From the NCBI RefSeq assembly GCF_016745395.1, contig NZ_JAERVJ010000005.1:186001-250000 (forward strand): a DNA stretch of 64,000 bases, given 5' to 3'. The stretch comes from Methylocystis sp. Sn-Cys. Lineage in GTDB: Bacteria > Pseudomonadota > Alphaproteobacteria > Rhizobiales > Beijerinckiaceae. This document shows, piece by piece, positions 61,280 through 64,000 of the stretch (positions are counted from its first letter, which is position 1; the number at the start of each line of letters is the position of its first letter). Below the pieces are notes generated by a model that was not told where the DNA came from, did not search any database, and saw only the letters and a list, made by a program, of their open reading frames with translations. The position numbers and the translations under genes are program-made.

Positions 61280-64000
61280 TTAGCCAGTGGCCCCGAGGCC
61301 GGCGGCGATGCAACTGATGGAGATGAGCAGAGGCGCTTTCACAGCCTCCTTCTCGTCCTCGTCTTGCGCCTCACGGAAGCGGCGCAGCAATTCGACCTGT
61401 TCGCGATTGACCTCATTGATGACCGGCAGCCGATGCTCCAGCCGCGCGGCATATTCCTTGAAGCGGTCGGTGAGGTCGCGATCGCCGGTCACGCGCAGCA
61501 CCATCTCGCGGGTGAGCGCATATTCGTCCTCGATCATCTTGAAGATCTTCTCGCGCACTGCTTCGTCGGCGACGAGGCTGGCGTAGGCCCTGGCGATCGA
61601 GAGATCGACGAGCGCCAGTGTCTTCTCGACCTCATCGAGGATGAGGCGGAAGAGGCGCGAATCCTCGAACATCCAGCGCAGCAATTCGAGGCCGCGATCG
61701 CCATGCGTGTCGAGATAGGCCTTGAGGCCGGAGCCCACCCCATACCAGCCGGTGATCGAATGGCGATTCTGCGCCCAGGCGAAGACCCAGGGGATTGCAC
61801 GCAAATCAGCGAGGCTCTTGGCGCCGAAGCGGCGCGCCGGGCGCGAGCCGATGTTGAGCAGGGAAATCTCTTCGAGCGGGCTCGCCGCCTGGAAATAAGT
61901 GACGATGTCCGGGTCGGAGACGAGCCGCTCATAGACCGCGAAAGATGCGAAGGAGATCTCCTCGAGCGCCTCGTCGAAATCCTTGCGCGGCACCAGCGCG
62001 TCTTCGCGCTCGGATTTCAGCGCATGCTGGAAGACGGAGGAGGCGAGCAGCTCCATCTGATAGGCGGCCGTGCCGCGATTGGCGTATTTGAAGGAGACGA
62101 CTTCGCCCTGCTCGGTGACACGGAAGCGGCCACGGATCGAACCCGCCGGCTGCGCCGCGATGGCGTGGCCGGTCGGCGCGCCGCCGCGCGAGACGGAGCC
62201 GCCGCGGCCGTGGAAGAAGGCGATGGCGATGTCCATCTCCTGCCCCACTTCCGTGAGGCGCGCCTGCGCCTTGAACAGCTCCCAATTCGACGACAGGAAG
62301 CCGCCGTCCTTATTGGAGTCGGAGTAGCCGATCATCACTTCCTGCAGATCGCCCTGCGCGCGGGTGCTACGGCGGATGAGCGGAATCTGCAGCAGATCGC
62401 GCATGATCGCCGGCGCGTCCTGCAGATCGGTGATCGTCTCGAAGAGCGGCACGATCGGCAAAGTGAGATGATCGACGCCCGCGGCGTCGGCGAAGAGGCC
62501 GGCCTCTTTCGCCAGTAGATATATGCCGAGCACATCGTTGGCGGAGGACGTCATCGACAGGATGAAGCTGCCGAAAGCCTCGCGGTCGAGCCGTGCGCGC
62601 ATGTCGGCGACGACCTCGAACATCTCGATGATGTCGCGCGTGTCGGCGGTGAGCGTGTCTCGCGGGATTGGCGCGGCGCGCGGCGCGTCGAGCTCCTTCA
62701 TGAGCCACGCGCGCCATTCGTCGGACGTCACATCAGGGGCCGTCTCGCCCTCTGTCTTGATGCGCCACAATTCCTGCAACGCCGCGGTGGTGCGCGTCGT
62801 GTTCTGGCGAATATCGAGCCGCACCGTGCTGAAGCGGAAGATTTCCACCGCGCGGCGCAGCGGGCGCACGAGGTCGGTCGCGAGCGCCTCGCTCTTGGCG
62901 TCGATCAGCACGGATTCGAGCAACAGCAGATCGCCGATGAGCTTGTCGGCGCTGGTGTAGCGCGGGCCGGTCGTCGGCTCGTCATTCGTGGCAGCAAGCG
63001 TATTGTCGATCTTGCGCAGGATCGTCGTGACGAACTGGCGATAAGGCTCGTTGAAATTGCGCTGCGCGATGCCGGCGCCGTCCGGCAGCTCCTTGAGGCG
63101 GCGCGACAGCTCTTCCTTGAACGCCGGCGGAATGACCGCGGCGCGCTCGCTGATCGACAGCATGCGCACCAGATCGACCACGCGGTTGCGATAATAATTG
63201 AGGCTCGCCGTCGCGTTCAGCCGCATCGTCTGGCGCGTCACCTCATTGGTGACGAAGGGATTGCCGTCGCGGTCGCCGCCGATCCAGGAGCCGAACTGGA
63301 AGAAGGGCGTGACCTCGAACTTCTCCTGCGGATAGTGGCGCTTCAGCGCGCGCTCGAAGGAGGAGAGAAGCTCCGGCGCGAGATCGAAGATGCTTTCCTG
63401 GAAGAAATGCTGGCCCCAGTGCACTTCATGCTCGACGGTGGGCTTTTCCAGATGCAATTCGCCGGTGAGCCACAAAAGCTCGATGAGATCGTAGATCGAC
63501 TTCACCAGGGCTTCGCGCTCGCGGTCGGTCCAGCGTGTGGATTCCAGCTCACGCATCAGCAGATAGATGCGGCGGTACTTTTCGAGGATCGAAACGCGCT
63601 TGGCTTCGGTCGGATGCGCCGTGATGACCGGGCGGATGCGCAGCGTCTGCAATTGCGCGCGCACTTCCGCCGCGCCGACGCCCGCATTGGCGGCGCTGGA
63701 GAGCACGTAATCGAACGTGCCGAGCAGCTTGTCATGCCCTCTTTCGCGCTCGATGCGACGGCGCCGGCGCATGGCGTAGGCCTGCTCGGCGATGGAAACG
63801 AGCTGGAAGATAATCCCCTGCGCCTGCAGCGCGCGCGCCATCTGTTTCGGCGCAAGGCCCGCGCCCGCCTTCGAGTCGCGCACCACAGCTTCGATCTCGG
63901 GCATATGGCGGCGGATGACGGCGAGCAATTGCTCGCGCAGGAAGGCGGAAGCCTCCGTGACAGAACGCGTCGCGAAAGCCGAGGGAAGGCTGATCGCGCT
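61280..64000 (-). CDS. ppc: Phosphoenolpyruvate carboxylase, 5' end beyond the window
   Basis: The frame is open from the right edge to the stop at 61280, so 906 residues are seen and the true start lies outside. The catalytic motifs are ITAHPTEAKR (His), GSWIGGDRDGNPFVT, VMIGYSDSNKDGGFLSSNWE and FHGRGGSVSRGGAPTGHA. The C-terminus ISCIAAGLGATG matches the usual IAAGMxNTG end. PEPC makes oxaloacetate from PEP and bicarbonate and is the carboxylation step of the serine cycle. The next gene, mclA, follows on the same strand. Confidence 0.97.
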   Translation of the reverse strand, partial: SAISLPSAFATRSVTEASAFLREQLLAVIRRHMPEIEAVVRDSKAGAGLAPKQMARALQAQGIIFQLVSIAEQAYAMRRRRRIERERGHDKLLGTFDYVLSSAANAGVGAAEVRAQLQTLRIRPVITAHPTEAKRVSILEKYRRIYLLMRELESTRWTDREREALVKSIYDLIELLWLTGELHLEKPTVEHEVHWGQHFFQESIFDLAPELLSSFERALKRHYPQEKFEVTPFFQFGSWIGGDRDGNPFVTNEVTRQTMRLNATASLNYYRNRVVDLVRMLSISERAAVIPPAFKEELSRRLKELPDGAGIAQRNFNEPYRQFVTTILRKIDNTLAATNDEPTTGPRYTSADKLIGDLLLLESVLIDAKSEALATDLVRPLRRAVEIFRFSTVRLDIRQNTTRTTAALQELWRIKTEGETAPDVTSDEWRAWLMKELDAPRAAPIPRDTLTADTRDIIEMFEVVADMRARLDREAFGSFILSMTSSANDVLGIYLLAKEAGLFADAAGVDHLTLPIVPLFETITDLQDAPAIMRDLLQIPLIRRSTRAQGDLQEVMIGYSDSNKDGGFLSSNWELFKAQARLTEVGQEMDIAIAFFHGRGGSVSRGGAPTGHAIAAQPAGSIRGRFRVTEQGEVVSFKYANRGTAAYQMELLASSVFQHALKSEREDALVPRKDFDEALEEISFASFAVYERLVSDPDIVTYFQAASPLEEISLLNIGSRPARRFGAKSLADLRAIPWVFAWAQNRHSITGWYGVGSGLKAYLDTHGDRGLELLRWMFEDSRLFRLILDEVEKTLALVDLSIARAYASLVADEAVREKIFKMIEDEYALTREMVLRVTGDRDLTDRFKEYAARLEHRLPVINEVNREQVELLRRFREAQDEDEKEAVKAPLLISISCIAAGLGATG

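Overview
The window looks like chromosomal DNA of a GC-rich alphaproteobacterial methylotroph, most likely a type II methanotroph of the Methylocystis/Methylosinus group. The main evidence is at the right end. There a serine-cycle set lies on one strand: PEP carboxylase (running off the edge), malyl-CoA lyase almost colinear with Methylorubrum MclA as I remember it, and an MOFRL-type glycerate 2-kinase. Alphaproteobacterial gene order (sdhE-mfd, lgt-midA-pgeF, rnd-lptC-lptA), several families of dispersed palindromic repeats and several copper/metal-handling periplasmic proteins agree with this. The genus is an inference; no pMMO, methanol dehydrogenase or rRNA gene is present to confirm it.

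Layout. 0-10 kb: a truncated sensor with two tandem CHASE domains, a membrane protein plus creatininase-family hydrolase, a Spy-like protein divergent from a DUF411 protein, a flavoprotein, rluD, an SmbP-like small protein, an internally duplicated exported protein and a DsrE-family protein. 10-24 kb: typA, a DUF1259 protein, a PAP2 phosphatase, argG, zur with two TPM-domain genes, purD, ettA and unknown genes. 24-36 kb: a lipoprotein transglycosylase, the lptA/lptC/rnd group, an AI-2E-type permease, an MltB-type transglycosylase, small unknown proteins and a 1388-residue PodJ-like Sel1-repeat protein. 36-42 kb: a three-gene beta-oxidation set (acyl-CoA dehydrogenase, thiolase, bifunctional hydratase/dehydrogenase). 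42-45 kb: lgt, midA-like methyltransferase, pgeF. 45-50 kb: a TonB-like protein, a Tat-exported multicopper oxidase with a methionine-rich insert, a 55-residue gene and a Met/His-rich LTXXQ protein. 50-54 kb: mfd, sdhE, tRNA-Asp. 54-58 kb: an AT-rich orphan Fic gene, a fragment of a second gck, and a TonB-dependent receptor under a cobalamin riboswitch. 58-64 kb: gck, mclA, ppc.

How it fits together. The serine-cycle genes assimilate C1 units. The riboswitch-controlled receptor probably supplies corrinoid. The copper-type proteins fit the copper demand of a methanotroph, though this is an inference. Cell-envelope genes (Lpt, Lgt, transglycosylases, PAP2, PgeF, PodJ-like) make up much of the rest. 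I found no CRISPR array, insertion sequence, prophage or rRNA. The least ordinary spots are the gck 3' fragment that forms a direct repeat around the receptor module, the AT-rich Fic gene beside tRNA-Asp, the double-CHASE sensor, the Met-rich oxidase and the duplicated exported protein at 8.2-9.4 kb.
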